A stretch of DNA of 64,000 nucleotides, taken from the NCBI GenBank assembly GCA_965209015.1, contig OZ242367.1:558001-622000 (forward strand), read 5' to 3'. The notes under the pieces are model-generated. The model was not told where the DNA came from. It did no database searches and saw nothing but the letters and a program-made list of their open reading frames with translations. This document shows positions 9,219 to 20,300 of the stretch, in pieces (within the stretch, counting starts at the first letter, position 1; each line of letters opens with the position of its first letter). The stretch comes from Bin80 sp965209015 (lineage in GTDB: Bacteria; Bacteroidota; Rhodothermia; Rhodothermales; Bin80). Both the position numbers and the translations under genes were made by a program.

Positions 9219-9634
9219 GACAATGGTGGCTTAAAGTACTCCTCAATCCAAGTATATATCTGATCTCGGACGCTTTGAAACGCCATAATTCTCTCTTCAT
9301 CGGCGCCTCTGGCAGCCCGCGGGTCTTCAAAGCGCTGGTGAATATTACTTCTTGCAGGCACAAATGGACAGTTTTCTCTAGCGGAGTCACAAACCGTTAC
9401 CACTGTATCCAGATTCATGGACAAGAATTCTTTCACATCTTTGGAGGTATGATTCTCAATATTGATTCCGATTTCATGCATGACCCGAATTGCGAGTGGA
9501 CTCACGCCGGTTGGTTCGGTCCCAGCACTGTGCACTTCGTAGTGATCCCCATAGAGATGTCTTAATGATCCCTCTGCCATTTGTGAGCGAGACGAATTAT
9601 GCGTACACACAAACAGCACAATTAATTTATTCAT
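9215..9634 (-). CDS. arsC: Arsenate reductase, low-molecular-weight phosphatase (thioredoxin-coupled) type
   Basis: The 139-residue protein has the phosphatase-loop CX5R motif at Cys10-Arg16 (VCTHNSSRSQMAEG) and two further cysteines at 82 and 89 (VCDSARENCPF). These three positions match the catalytic triad of thioredoxin-coupled ArsC enzymes such as that of staphylococcal plasmid pI258. The enzyme would reduce arsenate to arsenite through a Cys10-Cys82-Cys89 disulfide cascade. No ars regulator or efflux gene is nearby. Instead the gene overlaps dnaE by four bases, so it is expressed with housekeeping genes. A role as a protein phosphatase is the main alternative, but the cysteine pair argues against it. 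Confidence 0.85.
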   Translation of the reverse strand: MNKLIVLFVCTHNSSRSQMAEGSLRHLYGDHYEVHSAGTEPTGVSPLAIRVMHEIGINIENHTSKDVKEFLSMNLDTVVTVCDSARENCPFVPARSNIHQRFEDPRAARGADEERIMAFQSVRDQIYTWIEEYFKPPLS

Positions 9635-12600
9635 TCTGTTTTTTTCTCATTCCATTCCAGGCGAATTTTTTCTACTCCAAATGTAGATGTAAGGGTGGAA
9701 ATCACCTCGTCATTTGCAGTAACACTGATTTTCTCGCTTAACAATTTTAGTTCCTGATCTTGGGACATGAGCTTAAATATAATCTTCTTTTCCCCAGAGT
9801 TACTTTTACATACTTCAATGAAGTGAGCAAGATCTGTCTCGGTGACAACCTCAAGGTCCAAAGTGATAACAATATTATCCAGAAATTTCCCTCGTACAGA
9901 ACTCAGTGGGAAAAGACGTCGAGCGAGAATTTTAGCAGAACCACTGGCATCTTCAATTTCTCCAGAGGCAGCCACTAGGGCATTTTCTTGAAGATATTCT
10001 CTTACCTCAGAATAGACAGTTGGGAAACAGATCACTTCGGCCTGTCCTGTACGGTCTTCAAGTATAACCGATGACATTGGTTCTCCCTTACGAGTTTTTC
10101 TAAGTTTAACTAGCGTGATGACACCGCAGGCCGTGCGATAGCGTTTTTCATTACTCTTAGATGCAAGAGTGGTGATCTCTCCAAGCTTTACATCCGAACA
10201 CGATCGCTGTTCGATTTCCCAACCATCCAATGGATGCCCAGAAATATAAAACCCAGCCAGTTCCCGCTCTTGGGCTAGAATTTCAGTATGTGACCACTCA
10301 TTACATGTAGGAAGCTGGGGTTCTGGTCTTGTAGTAAGCGAATCATCCTCAGCAAACAGGAACCCTTGACCATGTTCTTCTTCCTTCTTTGCGTATTCGG
10401 CGTAATGAATGGCGAGATCCAGTGCATTCACGATCTGTGCCCGATGGTCTCCAAATTGATCTAATGCTCCAACACGTGCCAAGGAGTCCAGAGATTTTTT
10501 ATTGAGGATCAATGGATCTAATCGCTTCACAAATTCAAAGAGACTACTTGCTGGACCCTTCTCGTCTCGATTGGCAACGATATGGTCAACTGCGATTTTA
10601 GCTACGCCTTTGACGGAAGAGAGACCGAAGTGAATCGTTCCATTTTTGTCAACGGAGAAATTTTCTTTGCTGTGTGTCACCGAGGGCGGTTGTGGTTTCA
10701 ACCCCAAGCGTTGGGCCTCGTCCAGCATTGCATTGAATTTTTTGGAGTCTCCTGAGACGTTCGTCATGACGGCCGCCATGAACTCAGCTTTATGATGAGT
10801 TTTGAGATAGGCAGTCTGATATGCAATCAGTGAATAGGCAACACTGTGGCTGTTATGGACCACGAACCCATTGGCAAGGTAGTTATGATCCTCCTCTACC
10901 GTTAAGTCATAGGTATGTGCATGGCCTACGGGGATCAGTTCCACAATACTATCCCATGTAATTTTTATGCCGGTTTCCAATACATAGGTCTCCCCATCTG
11001 CGTGACTATGAAGTGCAGATGCCATTCCAGATTTAATGGTTGCGACCTTTTTTCCCGGCCGGAGATCTCCTAGACACTGCCAGCCCTCTTGTGTATGGAA
11101 ACGATGTGTAGAGGTCGTACGAATACGATTTCCATTATGGGTAACCAATTCATGGACCTCCTTAAATCCATTGTAATAAACGGCTTCTATTTTTCTAGGT
11201 GCCAGATTACCCTCTGGAGTAAGCGCGTAGACATGGACTCCTTCCCATCCCTCCTCATGAAGCTCACGAACGGGTATCTGTGCCCCTGTATGTGCATCCA
11301 CAATCAGAGTGGATTCCTCTATACATTTGTTGAATCCATAGCCCGCAAACTTATCCATCATATCAAAGACTTCGTTGGCAGTGACTTGGGGGACACCATT
11401 CGAGATTGCCCCTTCAACAAATCGACTGCGTTGGGCTTCCATTTCGGATTTTTTCTTTTTGCCCATCGCACGACGTAAAATATCTGCTGCACCGAGTGAA
11501 TAACCACCCATTACCTGCGCTATTTGCATGACTTGTTCCTGAAAAACAGGAATTCCGTAGGTAGATTTCAGTACTGGTTCAAGAGACTCATGCGGATATT
11601 TGATTTGCTCTCGACCGTGTTTACGATCAATATAGTTAGGAATCAAATCCATCGGACCGGGCCGATAGAGGGCATTCATGGCGATCAAATCATCCAGCGA
11701 AGTAGGTTTCAGTTGAATGAGCCATTTTCGCATCCCATCTGATTCAAATTGGAAAATTGCATTTGTATCTCCTCGCTGAAAGAGTTCAAGCGTGGGTTCA
11801 TCATCCAGCGGGAGCGAATCCATATTGGGAGAGCTGCCAGTTCGTTCCTTTATGAGTTCACAGGTGTCCTCAATGATTGTCAGTGTTGAAAGCCCAAGAA
11901 AATCCATCTTGAGCAGACCAAAATCTTCTACCCAATCTCCAGAGTACTGGGTCGTAAGTACCTGCTCATCTTTATTTTTGGTTGTTGCAACGGGAACATA
12001 ATCACTCACGATGTCGGGTGCAATAATGACTCCAGCGGCATGTACGCCGGTATGTCGGGCACATCCTTCCAGAACTTTGGAAGCCTTGAACAATCTGTTG
12101 AGATCCTCTCGATCGGACTGGACCAGTTCTTTCAGTTCATCCATAGTGGTCAATGCTTCATCTAAACTGATTTTACCATTGGGAATAGACTTGGCGATTT
12201 TATCGGCTTCCTGCAGTGGAATCTTGAGCACTCGAGCCACGTCCCGAACTACGGTTCGTGCACCCATGGTCCCGAAGGTAATGATCTGACTCACATTTTT
12301 TCGCCCATATTTTTGGACCACATAATCAATCACTTTTGCCCGTCCATGATCATCAAAGTCAATGTCAATATCGGGCATGGATGTACGTTCAGGATTCAGA
12401 AAACGCTCAAACAGCAGGTCGTATTTAAGTGGGTCCACGTTTGTAATTCCGAGGCAATAGGCCACGGCGCTGCCGGCGGCAGATCCTCGTCCCGGACCTA
12501 CTGACACGCCCATTTCGCGGGCGGCGGTAGTGAAATCTTGTACGATTAGAAAATACCCTGCGTACTTCATTTCTTTGATGATGCCTAGCTCGTAGAGCAG

Positions 12601-13566
12601 GCGAGACTGGACCGAGTCAGAAAAATCTGGATAGCGCTTTTTCCCACGTTCAAATACCAGATGTTTTAGGTATTGGTCGGTATCATTTCCAAATTCTTCG
12701 GGAATTTGGAAATGGGGCATTAGCAGTTTACCCAGCGGTAACTCAAATTGGCACTTATCCGCAATCGCTTGACTGTTTTCCATCCAGGCAGTAGACTCCA
12801 AGCCACTGCCAAGTGTGGCATGCATTTCATCTGCGGACTTCAGATAGAACTCTTTCTTGTCAAAGCGCAGTCGCTGGGGATCATTTAAGTCCTTCCCGGT
12901 CTGGAGGCAAAGAAGGATATCTTGGGCAAACGCATCCTCTTTCTTCACATAGTGGACATCATTGGTTGCCACCACTTCCAGATTGAATTCGCTGGCCCAT
13001 TCGATGAGTGTGTTATTCACCAAGGCCTGTTTGTCAATCCCGTGGTCCTGAATTTCTATGTAGTAATCTTCTGGACCAAATAGATCCACATATTTCTTCA
13101 GGAGTCGGCGCGCCTCATCCATATTCCCCGCAAGAATTGCCTGAGGAATTTGGCCCTGGAGACAGCAGGTGGATGCCACCAGCCCCTCGTGATGTTGGGA
13201 GAGAAGTTCAAAATCTATTCGGGGTTTGAAGTAAAATCCATCCAGAAACGAAAGGGAGGACAGTTTAATCAGATTTCGATAGCCCACCTCATTCTTTGCC
13301 CATAAGATCTGGTGATACCGCACTCGGTCCTGACGCTCGTTCATTGGACTTGCGCAAAGGTAGAATTCACAGCCAATGATGGGCTGAATATCATGATTTT
13401 TGGCGGTCGTATAAAACTCGGGGACACCATACAGATTACCATGATCGGAAATCCCGAGCGATGTCATTCCAAGCTTTTTCGCCTGTTTCACAAGTAAGTC
13501 AATCCGGGCCGCTCCGTCCAACAGGGAATAGGAGGTATGGCAGTGTAAGTGACAGAATTCGGACAT
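9631..13566 (-). CDS. dnaE: DNA polymerase III alpha subunit, interrupted by a mini-intein
   Basis: The 1311-residue precursor opens with a PHP domain (HLHCHTSYSLLDGAARIDLL, residues 6 onward). The C-family polymerase core carries the catalytic PDIDIDF motif near residue 398, and a helix-hairpin-helix/OB-fold region follows. It is the replicative polymerase. After GYGFNK (residues 742-747) a 158-residue intein begins at Cys748 and ends at Asn905. The chain then resumes with the conserved SHSVAYSLIAYQTAYLKT. Removing the intein leaves 1153 residues, the usual DnaE length. The gene heads an operon with arsC, smr, the hydrolase and an SxtJ-like gene, joined by four-base ATGA overlaps from dnaE to the hydrolase. 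Splicing is required to make active polymerase. Confidence 0.95.
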   Translation of the reverse strand: MSEFCHLHCHTSYSLLDGAARIDLLVKQAKKLGMTSLGISDHGNLYGVPEFYTTAKNHDIQPIIGCEFYLCASPMNERQDRVRYHQILWAKNEVGYRNLIKLSSLSFLDGFYFKPRIDFELLSQHHEGLVASTCCLQGQIPQAILAGNMDEARRLLKKYVDLFGPEDYYIEIQDHGIDKQALVNNTLIEWASEFNLEVVATNDVHYVKKEDAFAQDILLCLQTGKDLNDPQRLRFDKKEFYLKSADEMHATLGSGLESTAWMENSQAIADKCQFELPLGKLLMPHFQIPEEFGNDTDQYLKHLVFERGKKRYPDFSDSVQSRLLYELGIIKEMKYAGYFLIVQDFTTAAREMGVSVGPGRGSAAGSAVAYCLGITNVDPLKYDLLFERFLNPERTSMPDIDIDFDDHGRAKVIDYVVQKYGRKNVSQIITFGTMGARTVVRDVARVLKIPLQEADKIAKSIPNGKISLDEALTTMDELKELVQSDREDLNRLFKASKVLEGCARHTGVHAAGVIIAPDIVSDYVPVATTKNKDEQVLTTQYSGDWVEDFGLLKMDFLGLSTLTIIEDTCELIKERTGSSPNMDSLPLDDEPTLELFQRGDTNAIFQFESDGMRKWLIQLKPTSLDDLIAMNALYRPGPMDLIPNYIDRKHGREQIKYPHESLEPVLKSTYGIPVFQEQVMQIAQVMGGYSLGAADILRRAMGKKKKSEMEAQRSRFVEGAISNGVPQVTANEVFDMMDKFAGYGFNKCIEESTLIVDAHTGAQIPVRELHEEGWEGVHVYALTPEGNLAPRKIEAVYYNGFKEVHELVTHNGNRIRTTSTHRFHTQEGWQCLGDLRPGKKVATIKSGMASALHSHADGETYVLETGIKITWDSIVELIPVGHAHTYDLTVEEDHNYLANGFVVHNSHSVAYSLIAYQTAYLKTHHKAEFMAAVMTNVSGDSKKFNAMLDEAQRLGLKPQPPSVTHSKENFSVDKNGTIHFGLSSVKGVAKIAVDHIVANRDEKGPASSLFEFVKRLDPLILNKKSLDSLARVGALDQFGDHRAQIVNALDLAIHYAEYAKKEEEHGQGFLFAEDDSLTTRPEPQLPTCNEWSHTEILAQERELAGFYISGHPLDGWEIEQRSCSDVKLGEITTLASKSNEKRYRTACGVITLVKLRKTRKGEPMSSVILEDRTGQAEVICFPTVYSEVREYLQENALVAASGEIEDASGSAKILARRLFPLSSVRGKFLDNIVITLDLEVVTETDLAHFIEVCKSNSGEKKIIFKLMSQDQELKLLSEKISVTANDEVISTLTSTFGVEKIRLEWNEKKTE
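10852..11325 (-). other. DnaE mini-intein (158 residues, no endonuclease)
   Basis: The insert starts with Cys and a block A of the form CIEESTLIVDAHTG. Block B is GNRIRTTSTHRFHT with the TxxH motif. Block F is TYDLTVEEDHNYLANG, and block G ends FVVHN before the +1 residue Ser. At 158 residues there is no room for a homing endonuclease. The insertion point, GYGFNK / SHSVAYS, lies a few residues downstream of the site used by the split DnaE inteins of cyanobacteria, which precede (C/Y)FNKSH. All residues needed for cis-splicing are present. The intein can no longer home on its own. Confidence 0.93.
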
Positions 13567-13674
13567 TATTTACGCGTGGCAATCTTCAGCAAAAAGTACA
13601 ATCACGGATGATAAATGTTGGTTGGATCATGATCTCTATAGGCAGACATCAAATCGTAGAACCTGAACTTGCAT

Positions 13675-14238
13675 TTATGTTGACAGGTTTTCTTGATCAT
13701 TTTCAGTCAAGAATTGGGTTGACTTTGCCCCCAAAAAGCTCTGTGCCTCCTGTCGCTTGAAGGCATAGATGGACTGATTCAGTATCTGTGTATTAAATAC
13801 ACCAAGCTGGCAGAGTGTATCAAAGTCTTTAATTTTCAGACCTGTGACCTTTGTGAAGAGAGCAGGTTCAACATTACGAATCACATCCACCAGACTTTCC
13901 TCTCTGTAATCGGTCAGATACATAAAGATCGGGACTTTGGTTAAAAACTGTAAGAGCGCGTCCTGGATCTCTTTACGGCGTTTATTCATCTTGTTACGGA
14001 TGGATTTTGAGGGTTTTCCTTGCGATTTGGCTTGTTTAATTGATTGTTCTGCGGTGAGGATTTCCGCAGTAATTTTCCGCAATGAGCGAAAGGCTTCCAT
14101 GTTTTCCAGTGATTGAAGGAGTTCCTCATTATTGAGGATTGCCTGTAATGCATCCCGACTGAGGTTAATCATCCTTGGTGACTGCCACCTTCGGGCTAGC
14201 ATAGCCGATCCAACACCAGATGTTGCAATATCCATCAA
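13675..14238 (-). pseudogene. C-terminal remnant, possibly of a large helicase-like protein
   Basis: The frame of 187 codons is rich in Leu, Lys and Gln. Its second half (VPIFMYLTDYREESLVDVI, then a segment ending VTGLKIKDFDTLCQLGVFNT) recalls the extreme C-terminus of large DEAD/DEAH-box helicases found with restriction-type systems. No helicase motifs are present, so if the resemblance is real only the tail survives. The start region does not look like a natural N-terminus, and the DNA upstream is a broken reading frame. The call is from remembered pattern only; an unrelated hypothetical protein is the alternative. Confidence 0.35.
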
Positions 14239-14638
14239 ATTTGATTCGTCAAATCATTGAATTCTAATTTGGAGCTGCACTTCTGGAAATAAGTTTAGTT
14301 GATTATCCCGCGAAATCTTGAAGATTTAGTCACCCAGAACTGACGTAAATTGAATTTAACAGTCAAAATAGAAGATACGATTTGTGCTTCACTTTCCCCT
14401 CCTTTCTCTTCAAAAAGCGTCCGAAGTTGATTCGTCTCCAACATCGGTCGGAGATCCTCATCCGGCGTGTATTGAGATCAGTGTGATATCGTATGCTCTC
14501 TGTTCAAATTTGGCTGAATCATACTGGTAAACGTGGGTAATCTCTGGGGGAACCAATATCAGTGTAGCAGGATCTATAAGTCAGTAAGCATTGACCCAAA
14601 GAAGAATTCAGTCGTTAGAAAAACAGTAAATTGAAACC
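14239..14638 (-). other. Degenerate coding remnant upstream of the helicase-like tail
   Basis: No intact gene is present. On the minus strand a piece around 14295-14462 stays open and reads DEDLRPMLETNQLRTLFEEK and onward to a stop at 14295. Further upstream, in another frame, PEITHVYQYDSAKFEQRAYD is readable. Together these look like one gene broken by at least one frameshift. It may belong to the same lost locus as the 13675-14238 fragment. I cannot name the family. Confidence 0.4.
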
Positions 14639-14896
14639 AGTTGAGCCTCTTTCAAAACTCTTTATTTTCTCCTGTTGTCCCGGCTGAGTTGCGGCTTAAA
14701 CTGGTTCAATCTGGTTGGACTACGCGAATTATCGGCGGGGGTTCGGTGTTTTGTGGATTCAACCAGTGTTTTGCCTGCACGGAGGTCTCTCTTTGGTGAA
14801 TTTCGTCCTCGATCCGTGTAGATTTCACACACCCCTCCCACGGCTTCTGTAGTTTGAAGCGCCCAAATTCTGTTATGCAGGGGTTGGATGGCCGGT

Positions 14897-15451
14897 TTAC
14901 TGCACCATCCGCAGCATTTGGTCCACCGTGAGTACCACCACACTGAACATCAAATGACAAAGGACTTTCTCGTACCCACGGACTCGGATATTGTGTCCAC
15001 CGAACTCATCTTTGAGCCGCCCAAAGGCCCGCTCCACGGTGGAACGCTCCCGGTAGCGAACCCGCTCCGCAGGAATGAATCCGGCCGTACGTTGTGCCTT
15101 TTGCTCGCGACGATCCGCCGCTTTTTTGTTGCGCGGATTCGGATCAATGATCGGTACACGCCCCGAGGCGCTCCGATGTGCGACAATCTCCTTCGCGTCA
15201 TAGGCGCTGTCCATGAGATCGTAACAGTTGTCCACCCGCAGCTGCGTCAAGTGCGCCAAGGGAAGCGCTGCCTGACTATCATGCAACGAGGCAGAGGTCA
15301 CCAAACAGCTGATCGGAATCCCTCCGTCCGCCGTATCCATGTGTAGCTTATAGCCCGTCCATCGTTGCGTATGCCCCTTCGCGTTCCGCTTGCAGCCCAC
15401 CGTACAATCCTTCGGTAATGCGTCCAACATCTCGCCTAACTCCATCTTCAA
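14897..15451 (-). pseudogene. Transposase, C-terminal part (frameshifted)
   Basis: This 184-codon frame holds the rest of the transposase. It has the TGYKLHMDTADGG beta-strand region, the second catalytic Asp in DLMDSAYDAKE, and the catalytic Glu in RSTVERAFGRLKDEFGG. It continues the frame broken near 15449. With both halves joined, the protein would be about 370 residues, a normal size for this type of transposase. Confidence 0.8.
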
Positions 15452-16031
15452 ACTGCTGCTCCAAGCGACGAGGCACCTTGGGACGCTCCTCCCTCTTCTT
15501 CGGACGCCCCCGCTTGCGTTGCTTCACGGGGGTGGACATGTCAGCCTTCGGAACCGGACGCTCCCGCGCTTCAATCGCCGTTGAATCCCGTGAAATATGC
15601 CCCACTAACTCCCCCGCGTACCCCTGTTTGATCAAGGCTTCATGGATCCGAGTCGGTAACTTCGCCGCCGCAAACTCCTGAAACGCACGAGAAAACGTGG
15701 GCGCACTCGGCACATCACACGAGCGGGACCAACCACAGAGGGACCGAAGCAAAACATCTGATAGAAGCCGCTCCCGCAATCCGGAGGTCGTCGGAATATT
15801 TAACGCCATCTTGGCCAAAAACGACCGCGCAAGACAGACCCGGTGCGCACGCGGGCGTCCCACCGAACGAAGCCGGGGACGAGGCAGATGATCCTCCACA
15901 CAGACCAACTCAAATAACAACAACAACTTCCGGAATCGTTTGGGCAACGCTCCATAGTTCTGCTCCACACATGGAAACAACTCCTGTTGGCAGAAAATAT
16001 AAAAACCGCGTATCTTCTTGGTAAGGGACAT
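15348..16031 (-). pseudogene. Transposase, N-terminal part (frameshifted)
   Basis: This 227-codon frame covers the N-terminal half of an IS5/IS1182-type DDE transposase. It includes the first catalytic region, GHISRDSTAIEARERP, and a basic linker GRPKKREERPKVPRRLEQQ. It ends 20 residues into a wrong frame. Copy 2 of the element has one T fewer in the sense strand at this point (CAGCAGTTGAAG rather than CAGCAGTTTGAAG), so a single-base insertion near 15449 splits the gene here. The two frames overlap, so recoding could in principle join them, but comparison with copy 2 favours a simple mutation. Confidence 0.8.
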
Positions 16032-16229
16032 GGGATTCTCCGGGGGTTGTTGGACTTGTAATTCTTCTAAAAATACAAAATTCGGAGATCCCTGTCCCTT
16101 CGTTTGTGACCAAAAAACGATACCTCCCAGGGCAGATCAGCCCCCTAACACTCGCAGTTCCCAGATCCGTCAATCAGCAAAATCTCTCAAAAAATCATCC
16201 AATTGAGGAATTTTGAAAGAGGCTCAGTT

Positions 16230-16990
16230 AAGTCAAAATCCAGTTGGGCATACTGTGCTGTTGGGTGATGTTCATTAACAGGAGGCGCGAAAGAGATTCA
16301 AGGGTGACTGATTAACAAGGACAATTGGATTACGTTGAGTAAGCGTCGTGCTCCAGTCCAGTATAATCAGAACTTTTAATTTCAACGTTATGATTGTGCC
16401 ATGATACCGACCGTTCAAGAACCGAACAGTCAGCAACTGGAACTTGCGTTTATGGCCGTTTTTGAAGAAAAGTTCAAGGTTCTACCGCAATTTGTGTGGG
16501 ATAAGAAGCATTTTATGAACTAGGGGAATCTGTACAAATGTACATGATTTCGTGTTGGAAAGAGGGACATCAAAACAGTTATCAAGGTTCCCGAGATGTG
16601 TCAGTCACATCGTACCATAGCCTGTAATGCGTTATATTCAATACGATTGAATACCATCATAGAGCTACTTACGGCAAAATCCAAGAACTCAAAATGATTG
16701 GGAGAGGATAAAGAATCTTTGCAATTTTCAGAAATGCGATTCTATTCTTCTTCGGAGAATTCAACCTCCAGCCATAATATTCGCGGTAGAAAGCAAGTTC
16801 AATAATGCCCAAGTTAAACTGATTAATATTCAAGAACGAGATATATTTGAGGACAAAGACGATCTACATGTTATGATCAGCCCCTCAGCCAAATGCAACA
16901 TGAAGATCTCTCCAGATTTCAGGTTTTTAAATCCCAAAATATTTCATCATTGCAATAAGCCAGTTGTCCGTTGAACACTTGCACCCGTCC
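16230..16990. other. Gene-poor stretch between the IS and the A-D cluster
   Basis: No convincing gene is seen. A 40-codon frame at 16401-16523 (MIPTVQEPNSQQLELAFMAV and onward, ending in TAG) has reasonable composition and could be the start of a decayed gene. I have no family for it. The segment AGCCCCTCAGCCAAATGCA near 16880 recurs before gene C (about 23483), so part of this stretch was duplicated with the giant genes. Confidence 0.4.
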
Positions 16991-17315
16991 ATGGCGAATC
17001 CCATGATCGCTGATGCTATCCTGTACTGACTCGTGCATCCTTCCTATCGCATTGAACTCTCAGGCAAGTCCATGAGAAAATAACTCGTTTGAAAAACTTA
17101 AGTTTCACACATATTCCTTCCATGAAACAAAAAACGAAATACATAATTTGATCGAAAATGCTCTAAAATAAATGCTTCTGTCCCAGTAACACCAATCTAA
17201 ATTGGCTGGCAATTTCATCTAAAATATGAGAGACAAAAATGTGCATAGAAATACATCCAGAGCACTCCAAGTCAAAAAAAGGGCTGGCTCTGGCAAATAC
17301 GAATTCATTGAAAAA
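16991..17315 (+). promoter_or_regulatory. Type-1 leader upstream of giant gene A
   Basis: About 325 bases are nearly identical to the leader of gene C and clearly related to that of gene E. The block ends in GAATTCATTGAAAAA directly before the ATG. There is no strong Shine-Dalgarno sequence; the A-rich run before the start is usual for Bacteroidota-type translation. AT-rich candidates for a promoter lie around CTCTAAAATAAATGC and CATCTAAAATATGAG, but I cannot assign a transcription start. Confidence 0.55.
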
Positions 17316-20300
17316 ATGGGGGGGGGTAGCATTTTGTCGTATCGCTCTTTCCTGATCCTTTTCTTGGTATTTCCAAGTTCGTTGTGGGCACAAGATACCA
17401 CACCTCCTACGGTTTCCTCTGCGACGGTGGATGAGACCACCTTGGTGGTGAACTTTAATGAGGGCCTTGCTTCTGTCAGCGGCCTGACCAATTCTGCTTT
17501 CACGGTCGAGAAAACGTCCAGTGGAGGATCCGAAGAAGACCAAACGCTCATCGGCACTCCGACTGTCCGTGGGGAAACGGTGCCCCCCACATTAAGCAGC
17601 GCTGTGATCGCACCTGATATGGAAACGGTAAAGCTAATCTACACGGCTCCAACGGAGTCGGGTGCCAAGCTTCGGGATGCGGAGGGGAGTGATGTGGTGG
17701 ATTCTATGGATCTGAAAGTGCTCAATATCTGTTCCCGGAGTGAGGTCGTGAGAGACGCGATTTTGGCTCAGATAACCGAGACTGTGTCTTGTGGTGAGGT
17801 CACGAGTAATGATTTAAAAACTATTACTGTTTTAGATCTCAGTCAGAGGGGTATTACTGAACTGAAGTCTGATGATTTCAATGGACTTACCGGCTTAGAT
17901 ACCCTCTCTCTTAATAACAACGATCTTACGGATCTACATCGAAATCTGTTTGATGGACTCGAAAGCTTAGAGCAGCTCAATCTTAATGACAACGCTCTCA
18001 CGGATCTACCTCGAGGTCTGTTGGATGGCCTCACCAACTTAGTGACTCTCAGACTTAATAACAACGCTCTCACGGATCTACCTCGAGGTCTGTTTGATGG
18101 CCTCCCCAACTTACGTGAAATCTTCCTTAGTAACAACGCTCTCACGGATCTAGATCCAGATCTGTTTGATGGACTCACTGGCTTACATCGGCTCTCCCTT
18201 AGTAACAACTCTCTCACGCCAGATCCAGATCTGTTTGATGGACTCACCAGCTTATGGCTGCTTCACCTTGGTAACAACGCTCTCACGGATCTACCTCGAG
18301 ATCTATTTGATGGACTCACCAACTTACGTTGGCTCATTCTTAGTCAGAACTCTCTCACGGATCTAGATCCAGATCTGTTTGATGGACTCACCAGCTTAAT
18401 TCGGATCTATCTTGAGGAGAACTCGCTCACGAGTCTACACGAAAATCTATTTGATGGACTCACCAACTTACGTGAACTCTACCTTAAAAAAAATGCTCTC
18501 ACGGATCTAGATCCAGATCTATTTGATGGACTCAACTTACGTGAACTCTACCTTCATGAAAACGCTCTCACGAGTCTACACGAAGATCTGTTTAACGGAC
18601 TCACCAGCTTAGAGCGGCTATGGCTTCATGAAAACGCTCTCACGGATCTACCCCAAGACCTGTTTGATGGACTCACCAGCTTAGAGTGGCTTCGACTTGA
18701 GTTCAACGCTTTCACGGATCTACACGAAGATCTGTTTGATGGACTCACCAGCTTAGGATTCATTGACCTTGACTTCAACGCTCTCACGGATCTACCTCCA
18801 GATCTGTTTGATGGACTCACCAGCTTAGAGAGCCTGACTCTCCAGAAAAACGCTCTCACGGATCTACCTCCAGATCTGTTTGATGGACTCACCAGCTTAT
18901 CGACTCTTCGGCTTGGGATCAACTCTCTCACGAGTCTACACGAAGATCTATTTGATGGACTCACCAACTTATCGGACCTCAATCTTCATACCAACAATCT
19001 CACGGGGCTGCATCCAGATCTGTTTGATGGACTCACCAGCTTAGATGAGCTCTACCTTTCTGGCAATGCTCTCACGGATCTACATCCAGATCTGTTTGAT
19101 GGACTCACCAGCTTAGATGAGCTCGAGCTTAGTTATAACAATCTCACGAGTCTACACCAAGATCTGTTTGATGGACTCACCAACTTAGAGTGGCTTCGAC
19201 TTGAGTGGAACGCTCTCACGGGGCTGCATCCAGATCTGTTTGATGATGTTGAGGCAAATCCATTTAATGTTAGCGTGGAGGGTAATCCCCTTACCTGTGT
19301 CCCTGACGAAATACTTAATCAGCAGAATGTTATTATTATTCCCTCCAGTCTTCGCGTTACCTGCCCTGCTCCCTCGGTTACGTTAAGCACGAACCCTGAT
19401 ACCATTGGCGAGGAAGATGAGGCCACCGAGGTCACCGTAACTGGTACATTAAATGTCTATCAGGCTACCGACACGCCAGTGACGGTCTCTGTGGGACCGG
19501 GTACCGCGACCGCAGGGACTGACTTTTCCGTGGTCTCCGATTTTGTAATCAGCATTCCGGCGAACACTCTGTCTGCCACCGGGATGTTCACGCTGGCACC
19601 TACTTCGGATACTGTGGATGAGCCAGATGAGACCGTGATGATCACAGGAACCAGCACGGTGGAGAATGTGACCGTTATCGGAACCCGTCTCACGATCACC
19701 GATGACGAAGATGTACCGGCCGTCACGCTGGTACTGGATCCCTCCACGATTGATGAGAATGGAGGGAAGACGACGGTCACGGCTACCTTGAACCGGCCTT
19801 CCAGTGCAGTGACGACAATCGCCGTGACAGTGCTTCCCGATGCACCCGCCATGGAGTCGGATTATCAACTGAGTGACAATCAAATGCTGATCATTGCAGC
19901 AGGAGAGACGGAGAGTACGGGGCTCATAACCATCACGGCGGTGGACAACGAAGTAGATGCGCCGGACAAAGCGGTGCAGGTGCAAGGGAGGTCTACGAAT
20001 GCGCAGGGCGTGACAGATCCAGAGGATGTGACACTCACGATCATCGACGATGATACGTCAACGGCGGCAGAGGCACCGACCGAGCTTCCGACCGTGTTTA
20101 CTCTCTATGGGAACTATCCGAACCCGTTCAATCCGTCAACAAGGATCCAGTTTGATCTTCCCGAGAGGGCGCAGGTGACGGTGCAGATCTTAGATGTATT
20201 GGGACGTAAAGTAATGGAGTACCCTGCCCAAGCGTTTGATGCGGGTGCGAACCAAACTATTGAATTGAATGCGATTCAGCTTGGATCGGGGACCTACCTA

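Larger units (their letters stand above)
14643..16225 (-). mobile_element. 1583-bp insertion sequence, IS5/IS1182-like, with AGTT target duplication (copy 1)
   Basis: The element is bounded by an imperfect inverted repeat, GAGCCTCTTTCAAAACTC on the left and the complement of GAGCCTCTTTCAAAATTC on the right (17 of 18 match). It is flanked by the 4-bp direct duplication AGTT (14639-14642 and 16226-16229). It encodes one transposase in two overlapping frames on the minus strand. A decayed second copy with the same ends lies at 49183-50526 and is flanked by AATC, which confirms the ends. Confidence 0.88.

Noticed and set aside
9215..9634. An arsenic-resistance operon around arsC
   Set aside because: No arsR, arsB/acr3 or arsA gene is present. 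The gene is embedded between dnaE and an Smr gene by four-base overlaps.
15348..15451. Programmed frameshift joining two transposase frames in IS copy 1
   Set aside because: The sister copy at 49183-50526 has one T less at the same point and reads through in one frame, so a one-base insertion explains the split.
17870..19245. Regular short repeats resembling a CRISPR array
   Set aside because: The repeats are imperfect, 72 bp apart with no unique spacers, and translate continuously as leucine-rich repeats.
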